Assembly: GCA_018136815.1 (NCBI GenBank)
Contig: CM030942.1
Coordinates: 2,317,171-2,381,170 of the forward strand
DNA length: 64,000 nucleotides
Direction of reading: 5' to 3'
From: Isochrysis galbana
Lineage: Eukaryota > Haptophyta > Isochrysidales > Isochrysidaceae
The stretch's first letter is position 1. Every line of letters starts with the position of its first letter. The translations under genes were made by a program, and so were the position numbers. Below are positions 41,099 through 51,594 of this stretch, piece by piece. Below the pieces are notes generated by a model that worked only from the letters and a program-made list of their open reading frames with translations, was not told where the DNA came from and made no database searches.

Positions 41099-43410
41099 TC
41101 AGTCGTCGTCCTCGTCATCCTCCTCAGCTTCTTGGAGCCAAGTGATGAAGGGCTCCGCCTTCGCGAGGAGCATCCGCGTGGGAGAACCATTGGGCGCGGT
41201 GCGCGCAGAGTCGACCCACCGCATGATGGCTTCCTCGGGCAGCAGAGCCTCGTCGCAATCGTAAAACGCATGCAGCAGGTGCTGGAAGATTTCGGCCAGC
41301 GCATCTTCCTCTGTAGCGAGCGAGATGAGGGTGGCAAGGAGAACGTCCTGATCACCGGGGGACTGGACGAAGCGGCCGAGAAGTCGACCCCACCGCCCGA
41401 GCATCTTGACCACCTCCTTTGGGCGCTCTTTCTTGGGCCGGCCAGGCAAGCCAAGCGATGCCATGAGAGTTGGCAGCATTGCTTGCACACAGTCGGCAAA
41501 CGAACGGTTTTGGGCAAACTTGAGCGAGTTGACCTCTAGCGCGACGTTCTCGACAGTGTGGTCGTTCTCGATCCCTCGTTGCACTGTTGCCTCTACTTCG
41601 CTTGCAAACTGCTCCTCCTCGACGGCCTCCTCGTCCTGCGCCGCGTCCTCCTGGAAGTCTTCCTCCTCAGGCTCAGACAGCTCCTCGGCGATGGGACCCT
41701 TTGCGGCTGAGCGCTCGTGACACATCGAGCCCGGTCCGCCGACGATGCGCCACATGGTGTCCAGTTGGGCACCCAAGCTGCTGCCGGTAGAATCGCCGCC
41801 TGCCCCGAGTGTCACTTCGGCACCACTCGCCATGTCGGACGCTTCGCTGCGCGTGTCATCGTCGTCATCGTCGAGCTCCTCCGCCAGCTTGCGCAAAGTC
41901 TCGGGCGACAGGGCTGTGTGCCGAGAGTAGGCCAAGAGCGTGGCACCGGCGGGCACGCACACGCCCGGGCCGAGGATGCATCCCGTCTCGACGACCGCAT
42001 CCCTGCCAATGACAACACCGTCACAGCAAATAGCGCCACATACACGGGCGCCATCCTCAACCTTGACGTTGCGCCACAGGTAGCTGCGCTCGATATTCAC
42101 CTCAGCTCCAACACAGCAGCCCGGGCCGAGTACACTGGCGCTGATTGAGCTTCCAAAACCGACGCTGGTGCCGGCGCCGATGGCAGATGCTCCGTGTATC
42201 TGGCAGTTACGCGCTAGCACGAGTCTATCCTCCTTGTACACGCAGCCGCGCCCACACCGATACGAGCTCCCAGGCAGAAGATTGGCATCAGGCACCAGCG
42301 GGTACGTCCAACGTTGCAGCACATCGCGGCTGATCACATCGTACGTGTGCGCATCGTGCACGCGCGCCGCATACTCATTGGTGATCACATGTGTATATAT
42401 GGTCTTGCCCAACATCTCAAATTGGCCGAGAATACCTGCAAAACGGGGTTGATCGTTAGGAAGAATCGGCTTAGGGAGAGTGCGAGGTGTACAAGCCGAG
42501 AAAACCAATATGATGAAGCCAAGTCCCAAGCACCGCGGCAAGAAGTGCTACTCACCCGGCAATACATCTCGCCGAAGGTCCTGCCAGTCGAAATTGTCCT
42601 GCAGGAGCACTAGCAATTCAGGCGCGCAGATGTCGATGTGCGTGTCGTACAGGTCGCGCTGGATCTGCAGCCTGTCCGTTTCCTGCCCACCCAAGCCAAG
42701 GAGAGGATTGGAGAGGGTGAGATACGTGAGGCACCTCACACCTCAGGCCAACAGCATCCCGCTTCCGATTAGCGACTGGCGCACACCTGAAGCAGCGTCA
42801 TCGGCATCTCGAGTTTGTGATTTGAGACGCTATTTTGCCCCTCTTCGTAGTGCAGCAGCCGCCCCGTCTCTCCGCTCATCACGACAAGCACCTCATCTCC
42901 AGCGCGGCGGCAGCGGTGGCGCGGTGGGACACTCGTCATCAGCGTGGTGAGCACGGCGTCGCGGTCGGCCTCGCGCCGCGCCTTGTGTGCCGCAATGATA
43001 GGCGCCAGATCGAGGTTCGCCACCACATCACCGGGCACCAGCACAAAGTCGTTGGTGATCCCTCCGTGCGCCTCAATTTCGCGGAGCGCGTCCCCCGTCG
43101 AGAAGCACTGCCCCTTGGCCGGAATCACGTGGAGAGTAAGCGTGGCGAGCCGCCGTTCGAGCTGAGTCTCGCGAACATACCGTTCGATTTCAGCCGCGTG
43201 TGCGCAGCAGAAGAGAAACACCTCCTGGACGCCGGCTGCCGCGAGGAATTCGAGAGTGTACTCGAGGAGGGGAACGTTTGCGAGAGGCATGAGAACCTTT
43301 GGCATCTGGTAGGTGAGCGGGCGAAAGGAGTGGGAGAAGGAGTCGGCAAGGACGACGGCCTGGAGCACCGCATCCGTCTGTAGGTCGTTGTCCTTGCCGC
43401 TGCCGCGCAT
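41099..43410 (-). CDS. EIF2B5: Translation initiation factor eIF2B, epsilon subunit
   Basis: Exons 42787-43410, 42556-42682 and 41099-42435 give 695 aa from the ATG at 43410. The N-terminal nucleotidyltransferase-like domain begins LQAVVLADSFSHSFRPLTYQ and has PKVLMPLANVPLLEYTLEFL. The second exon encodes DLYDTHIDICAPELLVLLQD. A left-handed beta-helix of hexapeptide repeats follows (VGFGSSISASVLGPGCCVGA and onward to about residue 370). After an acidic linker comes a W2/HEAT domain with the acidic-aromatic end WLQEAEEDDEDDD, which is where eIF2 contacts this subunit. The protein is the catalytic part of the GDP-GTP exchange factor for eIF2 in the cytosol. Length and domain order match the family. 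The N-terminal nucleotide-binding motif is degenerate (ADSFSHSF), which is normal for eIF2B subunits. Confidence 0.95.
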
Positions 43411-43482
43411 CGTGGCGCTCCCACCACGACAGGGGGAGCTCTGCCTCTCTCGGCCCCTTGGCCCCGCCTCCCCCGCCCTCTG

Positions 43483-43483
43483 G

Positions 43484-43519
<36 letters not shown>

Positions 43520-43730
43520 CCCCCCCCCCCCCTCCCCCCCCCCTCTCCCCCTCCACTTGCTCCTCTCGCCATCTTTTGTCTCTTCCTCCCATCTCTGCCC
43601 TCCTCTCCTCTCTCCTCTCGCTCCTCTCTCCTCTATCTTCTCTGCCACCTTCCCTCTTCTTTCTCCTCTCACGTATTCCCCCCCCCCTCCCTCTCTCCCT
43701 CCCCTCCTCTCCTCTCCTCGCGGCCCGCGG
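43483..43730. repeat. CT-rich tract upstream of eIF2B epsilon
   Basis: (CT)n at 43483-43516 is followed by C runs and CTCCTCT-rich sequence to about 43720. It begins about 75 bp upstream of the eIF2B epsilon start and is GA-rich on that gene's coding strand. Confidence 0.9.
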
Positions 43731-44050
43731 CTCCCGTCGCCCGCGAGGCACAGGCGCCCGTACGCCTCATCCCTCTCCCGTTCTACTTTCTACAGGGTAT
43801 CTCTTGATTGACTCCTTACTGTCGAAGCGTTAAAATTGGAGCTTCCGCTTCACTGCTCGCCACAGGCTCACCCCCAGCGCCCCAGCTCTCAGGGGACTGC
43901 GAAGACTATCCCCCGACACACTTTGGCAGCCGTATAATTAGAAGAGTTGATTAAATCATTGATTATGATTATTCAGGATGTAGATGTAGACGGTAGACGG
44001 TAGACGTAGGCATCAATAATGATAATGCACTAAACACTAAAGATAAAGAT
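43731..44050. other. Intergenic DNA
   Basis: No gene is seen. A GTAGACGGTAGACG repeat lies near 43985-44005. Confidence 0.4.
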
Positions 44051-44790
44051 AGGGCGGTCAAATAGGTTTTTCTTTAGGGGTAAGACTTTAAATCCATGTC
44101 TCGGAGAGCCCAAATTCAAAACGACGCCGGGCGCGATGCGAGCCCATTCTTGTGCATCAGCCCGGTGTCCGGCAGCGCCACAGCGCCGCAGACGAAATCG
44201 CCAAGAACCGCCCAGCCAGGCAGCCAGGGACCAGGACCAGGGACCAGGGACGCCAATAATCGCGCGCGATGCGCCCCCCAAGCCGCGTCGGAATCGGCCG
44301 CCGCGGAGCCCGAAAGCACGCGCGCGTTAACGTCCGCCAAGGGGCAAGAGGTCCGGAGAGCCTAACTTCGAACCCTGCCGCCCGGGCGCGCTACGGGACC
44401 GTTCTTGGTCCTCGGCCCGGTGCCCGGCCTGCGCCACTGCGCCACCTACGAAATAGAAATAGCCAGGAACCGCCGAGCCAGCGACGCCAATCGCGCGCGG
44501 CGCGCCCCCAAGCGCCAAGCGGCGTCGGCCGAGATGGGGGTGGGGGACCCAGGGGGACACTGGACACTGGGTTGACATCAAAAAAATCTGCTTATTGATA
44601 TTGATCGGGAGGCGGGAGGCACAATTTTTTTATCGTGGGACCGGGAAAAGATTTCCCCTCATCTCTCCCTGCCCGAATCCGAATCCGAATTCCGAATCCG
44701 AAGCAGAGCGATGGCGACTAACTACCGACCAGCCCGACGGGCCGACCTTCGCCGCGCTCCCCTAATAAAAACCCCTGTTTGACCGCCATA
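44051..44790. mobile_element. TIR element of the TAGGGCGGTCAAACAG family (copy 4)
   Basis: The left end AGGGCGGTCAAATAG is at 44051 and the right end CTGTTTGACCGCC is at about 44775-44787. Flanks TAAAGAT and TAAAGGG are similar but not identical, which may be an aged target duplication. The interior shares CATCAGCCCGGTGTCCGG with 28630-28660. The 44600-44755 part (TTTTTTTATCGTGGGACCGGG, GAATCCGAA repeats, GACGGGCCGACCTTCGCCGCGCTCC) recurs at 49575-49695. No coding capacity is seen. Confidence 0.65.
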
Positions 44791-45529
44791 TAAAGGGACG
44801 CGAGGAAGATAGCAAATTAAAAAATTAAACCTTTTTGCGAGGGCGCCTGCGCCTGCCGCTTGGCGCTTGGGGGGAAGAAAGGAAGAAAGGAAGAAAGGAG
44901 AAAGGTGAGGAAACTTTCCTTCGCTTCATCTTCAAGAAAAGGAGAGAAGGAGAAGGCGATTGATTACCCACAAGGTCCTAGCACTATCAGGTGTCCACGC
45001 GAAGCTTTCAACCGAGAACGAGAGAATGCAGAGAATTATGATTATGACGATAAATGCCGAACGGAAGAGAATTCGCTAACGAGTGCCGATTCCGATTCGC
45101 GGCGATGCGACACCCTCCTCCTCCTCCGGCAGAAAGCAGGATGCTTGCTAGCATAGGCAGAGAGTAGTAAAAGCAAAAGCATATGTATATCTCATGCAAT
45201 CGCTATACATACTATGCGCTATTGCTATAATGCATAACGCTACAGTTTGCACTTTGCCGATTTAGATGCTGTTTTGTACTACGCGCGGGCGCGGCCGTAA
45301 TGTATGTACTCCGATACGATTGCAGCAGCAAAAGCAACAACAACATAGACGATAATGTGTGCCGCATGCTAACTTGGTACGTACGTGCAAGAGGTGTGCG
45401 CAAACCACTGTGTGTGTGCATGCTTCTATATCGGCCACGCGTTCGCCCTATCGTTGCAAGCGAGTTGAGCGTTTCGCTTCATACTTTGTCTGAAGATCTG
45501 TGACTAATCCTGAACTGGCGCGCCTGACG
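44791..45529. other. Intergenic DNA downstream of the MPS1/TTK kinase gene
   Basis: It has a GGAAGAAA repeat near 44873-44895. Open frames on both strands show no recognisable family and no consistent composition. Confidence 0.4.
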
Positions 45530-48500
45530 TTAGCTGAAGGTATGCTCAAAAGTGTCGTCTTCATGCCATGCTGCTTGTCTCCTGACCGCCATTGCTTTTT
45601 CCACCGCTTGCTGCAAGTTAGCCACCTTCGTTTGGCTCGGCTGCTCATGCCCTGCGTTTTCCTGGTTTGTGCGCCTAGATACCGGCTGCAACGTCTTCAG
45701 CCTTGCTTGCAGTTCGGCTTGAAGAGCGCTTCGGTCGCCGAGTTGGCCCGCACTTTGCATACATGCAGGCGCCCCTCGAGAATTCAATCCGGCTCCTACC
45801 TTAGCCCGCGGGCGTACCTCCGCCGGTTGCATTGGCGGCGGCGGAGGAGGTGGTGGTGGTGGTGGTGGTGGTGCCGGCGGAGGCGGCCGCAGCGCGAGCG
45901 GCGGCGGCGCGAGTTCGCCATAAGAATTTGCTAGCGACGGCGATGGGGTCGAAGCCTGTGCAGCCGCCAAAGCTGCGGCAACTAGTGGTGCGATTTCCAG
46001 CTTAGCTTGTCCCTGGGCAGTGGCCGCCACTTTCTGACGCGCGATCTCCTCGCGTAGAGCAATGATGTTCAGCCCAGGACCCCCCATGGCACGACAGACC
46101 TGTTCGATCACTTGGGGCAACATCTCCAAGCTTACGCCCCCATCAGACGCCGATGTTGGCGCAGGAGCGGCCGGAGCTGCACGGAGCTCAGGGCGCAACA
46201 TAGGGTGTTCTAGCAACTCGGGGATGGATGGCCGTCTCGAAGCTTCGCGCTGCAGGCACCGCTTCAGCACATCAATCATATACGGATTCCTCGTCGGCGG
46301 AAAGGCGATGGGCTTGGTTGGGTCCGGAATCGCGCTGAGCTTCTGGTATATGGTACGCAGGTGAGAGAAGGGCGTGTGGCCGTACACCATTTGATAGAGA
46401 ATGCAGCCTAGAGACCACACGTCAGAAGCCCGGCCAAGCCTAAACTGTCCCTCGGCACTCGGATCGTCGGAATCACAGGTGATCGACTCGGGCGACATGT
46501 AGTTCACCGTGCCGACTTGCGAGTCGCGCGCGATCTTCGTTGTGTCCGCTGAACTCTGCTTGGCGATGCCGAAGTCTATGAGCTTGAGCGCGCCCTGAAC
46601 GCACAAAAAGTTGGCAGGCTTCAAGTCTGCGTGGATGACCCGCGCCTCATGGATGACGTGTACAGCGGTGAGCATCTGCTGCCAATACATGCAGATGAAC
46701 GGTTCGGAGAGGGTGCCGTCCCGTTCTGTACCGCGCTGCCGTTGGAGCATGTGTGCCAAGTCGATCTCTCCGCATTCCATCACCATGTAGACAATCTGCT
46801 CGTCCATCTTCACCTCAGAGTCGAAGAGCTCAATGATGACGTGGTTGAGCTTGCGCTCGCGGAGCAGATTCATGAGGTTGATCTCGTTTACCACGGCTTC
46901 AAGGAGCCCAGGATCCGAATCGAATTTGACTTGCTTCAGGGCGAGGATCTTCCTGTCGGGAGAAAGCACCTTGAATACCTGGGACGTACCGCCGCGGCCA
47001 ACGGTTTCGAGTTTCGAGTAGGGTACACCATTCACGAGAATAACGTCCGCCCCCGCAAGCGCGCCGGGTGTGGGGCACGTGGACGTGCTCGGGGCTGGAA
47101 GGGTGTGCCTGGGCAAAGTGTGCGTTAGATTCGCCGTCGGGGTCATCGGCACCGGCGTCATCGGCGCGCGCACAGGCGTATGCAGCGGCTGTGGAAGCGG
47201 CACGGCGTTGCATACGGTCTGCCCAGTCGGTTGCGATAGGGCAAGGCTTGAGGGACGGATCCTAACTTGCGTCGCCGACATCAGCCCCGATCGACTCGCC
47301 GAGGTGGGTGCGAGGGGCACCCGGCCGTTGGCACTGACGCGAGGCGTTTGCGGCGCAGCACTGGCAGGGGTATTGGCCATGATCGGAGGTTTGGACGACG
47401 GAAGGGGTGCCGTGTCTTCGAGCTCCGGCGCGGCCCTAGGTGTCGCAGCGACACTACTGGCTTTCAGGCGAGGCAGCGGGACAGTATCCTCGAGTTCTGG
47501 CCGTGCACTCCGTGGTGTGGCGCAGATCGGCGCTGTGGTGGTCTGCTGCAGAGGTACAGTGTCCTCGAGCTCCGACTTTGTGTTGTGCCGCCCTCCAGCT
47601 GGAATCCCTGCAGATGTCATCGAAAGCGAGGCCTCATCCGTCTCCTCGATTGCTCCCAACGAGTGCGATAACGGGCACTGTGGAGTTGCGCTGACCTGGT
47701 CTTCCCCACTGCGCGCACTAGGATCCGCCTCTGGGCTAGCCAGACTTGCCCGCTTCACCCCAGAAATCCCCTGCTGATTGTCATCTATGTCATTGTCACC
47801 GACAACACGCTTGGCGCCCCCACCAAGGCCCAGTCGGGTAAGACCTAGTTTGCGCGGAGCTTGGGCACGCTTGGACACGGCGTCCGAGGTATTTGGTCGA
47901 GTCGACGCAAGTGTCGGTGCCGGTGTGGGGAATCGCTGCCCAAGGGGAGTTGGCGCGGACTTTGGAAGCGCGGAAGGCCCCGTTTCAGACGGCGTGGGAT
48001 TTGCCAACTCGCGCAGGGGCTTGCCTCTCTCCATCAAATCGGGAGTGAGGGCATCAAGAGTGTTGGTCGGAGGAGCGCTGAGGGAAATCGTCTGTGTGAA
48101 TGCCTCGGGGAGTGCCGACGGTGGGGCCCGAAGCGATAGCTTCTGCGTGTCCGGGAGCTCGAGTGTGCCTCGTCGACCCTTCGCGGGCAGCTCTACGGTG
48201 TCACCAAAGTCGCCACCGTGCACTTGTGCCGGACGAGTTGTGTGCGCTGAGCCGTGCGGCTTCACCTGGTAGTCTCCGGTGTGGACGCCGGAGATGCTCG
48301 AGGCCACCGCACTAGCTGGTATGCGGCCCGTGACAACGGCATCCTGCAAGATCGCCTCTGCCGCTGCCCTGTTGCCCTGTGCCATCTCAAAGTGTGCATA
48401 GGCAGTATAGAAATCTGGCGCATTTATGCCGATGCCTCCTGTTAGCATTCGCTGGTAGACCTTGCGTGCCTCTTCTGCAGAGGTTTCCCTGAACGCCATG

Positions 48501-48974
48501 TGTGAATCCGAATGAGGATCATGTGCGGACACGGCTCTCGCCATGCGTCGGCTGCAAGATGCTGAGGCTGGCCAAGAGGCGTGCAGCGCACCCTTGGAGC
48601 TGAGCGTGCCTCAGCCAGATGACCAGGCATTTGTCGCCACCTGAGTTCCCGATGTTGTTGGTAACGCTACGGTAGGCGGCTATGAGCTTCGAGATGCGCT
48701 CGTGCGCTGGAAGCTGCTGGCATTCAGCCTCCATGCGCTTGAGGAAGGAGAGTGCAACATCGGGCGTGAAGAGCGTGCTGGTTAATGTGTGGTTTGCCAT
48801 GTCGGTGGTTGTCTCAGGTGAGGCAGTGCTCTCAGAGGAGGAGGTGTGATTGGTCGCATCCGACTCCTCCGTGAGCAGCCCCTTGATCCGGCTGCGCAGC
48901 GCGGACAGCGGCACCGCTGCCTTTGCGGCCGGCGCGGCGCTCGGATCGGTGTTCTCCTTGTCGAGCGTCGCCAT
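45530..48974 (-). CDS. TTK: MPS1/TTK-family spindle-checkpoint protein kinase
   Basis: Exons 48592-48974 and 45530-48488 (103-nt intron) give 1113 aa. Exon 1 and the start of exon 2 form a TPR-like N-terminus of the MPS1/Bub1 type (WLRHAQLQG, then ARKVYQRML and FYTAYAHFEMAQGNRAAAE). A long Pro/Thr/Ser linker follows. The kinase domain has the glycine loop VGRGGTSQVFKV, catalytic HADLKPANF (HAD in place of HRD), LIDFGIAK, activation segment DSQVGTVNYMSPES and SDVWSLGCILYQM, all close to TTK. The C-terminal tail has a run of 13 prolines and a basic helical end. TTK/MPS1 phosphorylates kinetochore MELT motifs to recruit checkpoint proteins. The linker contains spaced ELEDTVPL repeats. A GA/CT tract and AGTACT cluster lie upstream. 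Confidence 0.94.
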
Positions 48975-49084
48975 CCGCTCGTGCGGGCAGCGAGAGAAGT
49001 GGGAGATGGGCTCGGTACGGGCGCCGCCGATTCCCTTCCCTCGCACTGGGCCCAGGTAAGCACAGGCAGGGAGGGAGACGGGCG

Positions 49085-49260
49085 GTGAACAAGGGAGGGG
49101 AGGAGGGGGGGGAAGGGAAGAAGGGAGAGCGGCAGCCGACGGGGAGGCGTCGGGCGGAGAGGGGAGAAGGTAGGTAGGTCTCTTGAACGGGAGAGCGCGC
49201 GCCGGGGGGGAGGAGAGGGGAGGCGGGGGGGAAGAGGGGGGGGGCGGGGAGGGGGAAGTT
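49085..49260. repeat. GGAG-rich tract upstream of the MPS1/TTK gene
   Basis: The plus strand is GGGAGGGGA-rich at about 49090-49255, and so CT-rich on the kinase gene's coding strand. It begins about 115 bp upstream of its start codon. Confidence 0.85.
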
Positions 49261-49282
49261 CTCACGGACGCGCTTCTTCTAC

Positions 49283-49421
49283 TCAGAACCTGAGGCTGAG
49301 GTAGAAATAAAGTACTTTACTTGGAGTACTCTAGGAGTAAAGTACCTGAGCTTGCCAGCTTGCCAGCGGATGAGCCAGACAGGGCCATCTCATGAACGTT
49401 AATTTCTACCTCAGGTTCTGT
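49283..49421. repeat. Inverted repeat enclosing a cluster of AGTACT motifs
   Basis: CAGAACCTGAGG with GTAGAAATA (49284-49309) is mirrored by ATTTCTACCTCAGGTTCTG (49402-49420). Between them lie AAAGTACTTTACT (49309-49321), GAGTACTCTAG (49324-49334) and AAAGTACC (49339-49346), plus a doubled CTTGCCAG. It is either a small inverted-repeat element or part of the kinase gene's control region. Confidence 0.6.
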
Positions 49422-49973
49422 GTAGTTTTACTAATAGAGGCTGCAGCTTCGTGCGCGTGCCCGCCTCATGGGCGTGCCCCTGTGCCCCTGTTCCCCCCAG
49501 GCTAGAGGCAAGAGGTGGGGGAGTGGGGGAGAGTGGGTTGAAAAAAAAACTCTTGTTGATCCGGAGGCCCACATTTTTTTATCGTCGGACCGGGGGAAGA
49601 TTTCCCCTCGTCCCTCTCCCCGCTCTAATCCGAATCCGAGGCAGAGCGATGGCGGCCGACCCGCCGGACAGGCCGACCTTCGCCGCGCTCCAACGAGAGC
49701 ACGGCGGTGGTCAGCCCCCCCTTGTCCCTTGTCGATGGTGTTCGGACTAAATGGTCCGGGTACACCGGTCGGCGGTCTCACCGGCGTTTCATGCCACCGC
49801 ACTCGGCCGATTTCTGCTTCACCTGCCCACGCAGCATGGCCGTCAGCCCCACACCCCCACACCACACCACTTCCTGCCCCAACCAGAGGAGGATGACACC
49901 GGCTTGCCTACGGCCGCTCCTACGCGCAGAGCCCCATCCAGCATATTGGTACGCTGCCTCCCAACCCCGCAGA
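49422..49973. repeat. Intergenic DNA with a piece related to 44600-44755
   Basis: The segment 49565-49700 shares ATTTTTTTATCG, GGACCGGG, GATTTCCCCTC, CCGAATCCGA and GGCCGACCTTCGCCGCGCTCC with the transposon at 44051. No gene is supported here beyond the neighbouring proline-rich frame. Confidence 0.5.
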
Positions 49974-50474
49974 CTACCCAACCGCGCGCTCGGGAATCGT
50001 GGCGAGCATTGCAATACAGCCCTCTTGGCGCGCTGCGCTGCTTCCGTAGGACTTCTTGTGCCATCTACCGAACGGTCGCCAAGTGCATCGCGTTTGCGAA
50101 CTCGTTGGCACCGGGGGTGATAAGGGAGGAATAGACGGCGGCGGTGGAGAGGGAGGAGGGGAGGGTGGTGGCGGCAAGGGAGGAGTGGAAGGTGGAGGTA
50201 GTGAGGGAGGGATGGAAGGTGGAGGTGGCGAGGGAGGAATCGAGGGCCCCAATCCTGGGAAACGAATCACCGAAGCCGATGAGGAGGGCTGGTCACCGCC
50301 TAGCCCTCCCCCGCGCCCACCCCGCGCCTGCGCAAGTTGCACTACGAGGGAGGACGGCACGAGCACGAGCTCGAGGGTGCCTCCCGTCAGCGCACACCCG
50401 AGCATCGCCAGGGTGAGGAGTGCCCCCGCCAGCGCCAGTGCAGTGGACACGGCAGCGTCCGCGGCGCTCCCCAT
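49974..50474 (-). CDS. Short proline-rich secreted or membrane protein
   Basis: An ATG at 50474 opens 166 aa. The first 45 residues are hydrophobic (STALALAGALLTLAMLGCAL), like a signal peptide or signal anchor, and a second hydrophobic stretch follows. Then comes a Pro/Ser tract of PPSPPPPSIPP-type units over about 45 residues, as in hydroxyproline-rich cell-surface proteins of algae, and a basic tail. Reading could also leave the frame through an intron after the proline tract. The DNA of the proline tract is a GGAGGTGG-type repeat, so the reading could be a by-product of low-complexity DNA. Confidence 0.4.
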   Translation of the reverse strand: MGSAADAAVSTALALAGALLTLAMLGCALTGGTLELVLVPSSLVVQLAQARGGRGGGLGGDQPSSSASVIRFPGLGPSIPPSPPPPSIPPSLPPPSTPPLPPPPSPPPSPPPPSIPPLSPPVPTSSQTRCTWRPFGRWHKKSYGSSAARQEGCIAMLATIPERAVG

Positions 50475-51150
50475 GAAGGAGCACTGCGCACTGCACCACC
50501 CCTACCCCCTCACGCGGATTGGTGTCAGATTAGGAGATATCTAATCCTGCCAAAATCTGCCCAAATATCCAATGGATATATCATATATCCGGATATTTCT
50601 GCCAACCCCTAGTGATTATCCTGAATAGTGGATTTTCACTCCGGACCGTCATTCGGTTCTGGTCTCTCCCAGGGGGGTCACATGTTCGTGTCTCATGCGT
50701 GCTGTGTGCTGTGTATGAGGGGGTGCCTCTGGAGCTCTGGAGGGTGTGCTGTACGTTGAAGTGGAGTGGATGTTGTGCCCATAGGGGCCACCCGGCCTCG
50801 GGCCGCGCTGCCGGAGCAGCGCGGCCCTTGCCAGGTCAAGAGGGGCCTCTGCCATAAGGCATGCCCAATGGAAGGGTGGCTGTTTGAGCCTGGCATTGAT
50901 GGGGTACTGCCAGCAGCCTGCTGCCCCCCATGGGGGAGGCCAGCATGGCTGCCATGAGTGGTGTGGCCGGGGCCACGGGCCGTGTGGCGCGACCGGAGTC
51001 GCACGCACCTGCTCGGCCTCGGTGGGCGGACGCGGCCGCTTCGACAGCGGCTGCTCCATGGGCACTGGGGGGGCGCCCTCGGCGGGGGGGCCGAAGGAGA
51101 GGGGAGTCGCGGCGGCGCGCTCCATCGCGTCTAAGTATAAACTTAGTTGA
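50475..51150 (-). repeat. hAT-like end and a MERA-type repeat
   Basis: Near 50575-50602 the sequence ATATTTCTGCCAACCCCTAG resembles the end of a hAT-type element (complement CTAGGGGTTGGCAGAAATAT). From 51125 on the minus strand an ATG opens MERAAATPLSFGPP, later PLSKRPRPPTEAEQ. Five bases before the ATG is the inverted repeat CTAAGT-N4-ACTTAG (51131-51146). It resembles the copies at 25572 and 32626 in layout. Confidence 0.5.
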
Positions 51151-51594
51151 GTGGCCGGGCAACAAGTAGGGGGCACCAAACTTGGGCGTGGCGATCATCA
51201 ACAAGTTTGCAGGCGCTTTTGACCCACGAATGCGCCAAAGCAAAGCAACTCACACAGACATCGAGGGCTACCGATATGCGATTTGCAATCAACACCTTCA
51301 ACTGCCGCACCTCATCACGTCCCTGTGTGAACGCTCCTACACGAGGCATAATCTGGAAGCAGCCAACACGAGCACAATCTCCGGATGGACAGCTACTGGT
51401 TGGCGGGGCACTAGGTCCACTCAGTAAAAAGGTCACCATGGTGCGCAATCGTGGTCGTGGCGCTTTGCGCACTATATGCAGCCCGTCCATACCGGTGATA
51501 ACGTGAGTGCGAGAGGCAAGCCCAATGGGGCGAGGAACCTATCCTCTATCAAAACCACAGTGCACTGATAACCGGCGCTCCACAAGCCTCTCCA
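51151..51594. other. Downstream flank of the Rab GDI gene
   Basis: No coding region is supported. It probably includes the 3' untranslated region of the GDI gene. Confidence 0.4.

Noticed and set aside
44362..44380. A CTTCGAACCCTGCC stretch like a tRNA T-arm (B box)
   Set aside because: No A box or cloverleaf can be folded around it; it is internal to an inverted-repeat element.
45500..48300. Several plus-strand frames opposite the kinase gene, up to 235 codons
   Set aside because: They are antisense shadows of the GC-rich MPS1/TTK coding sequence, whose motifs are unambiguous.
49468..50134. Overlapping plus-strand frames of 120-140 codons
   Set aside because: They overlap a repeat shared with 44600-44755 and show no recognisable protein features.
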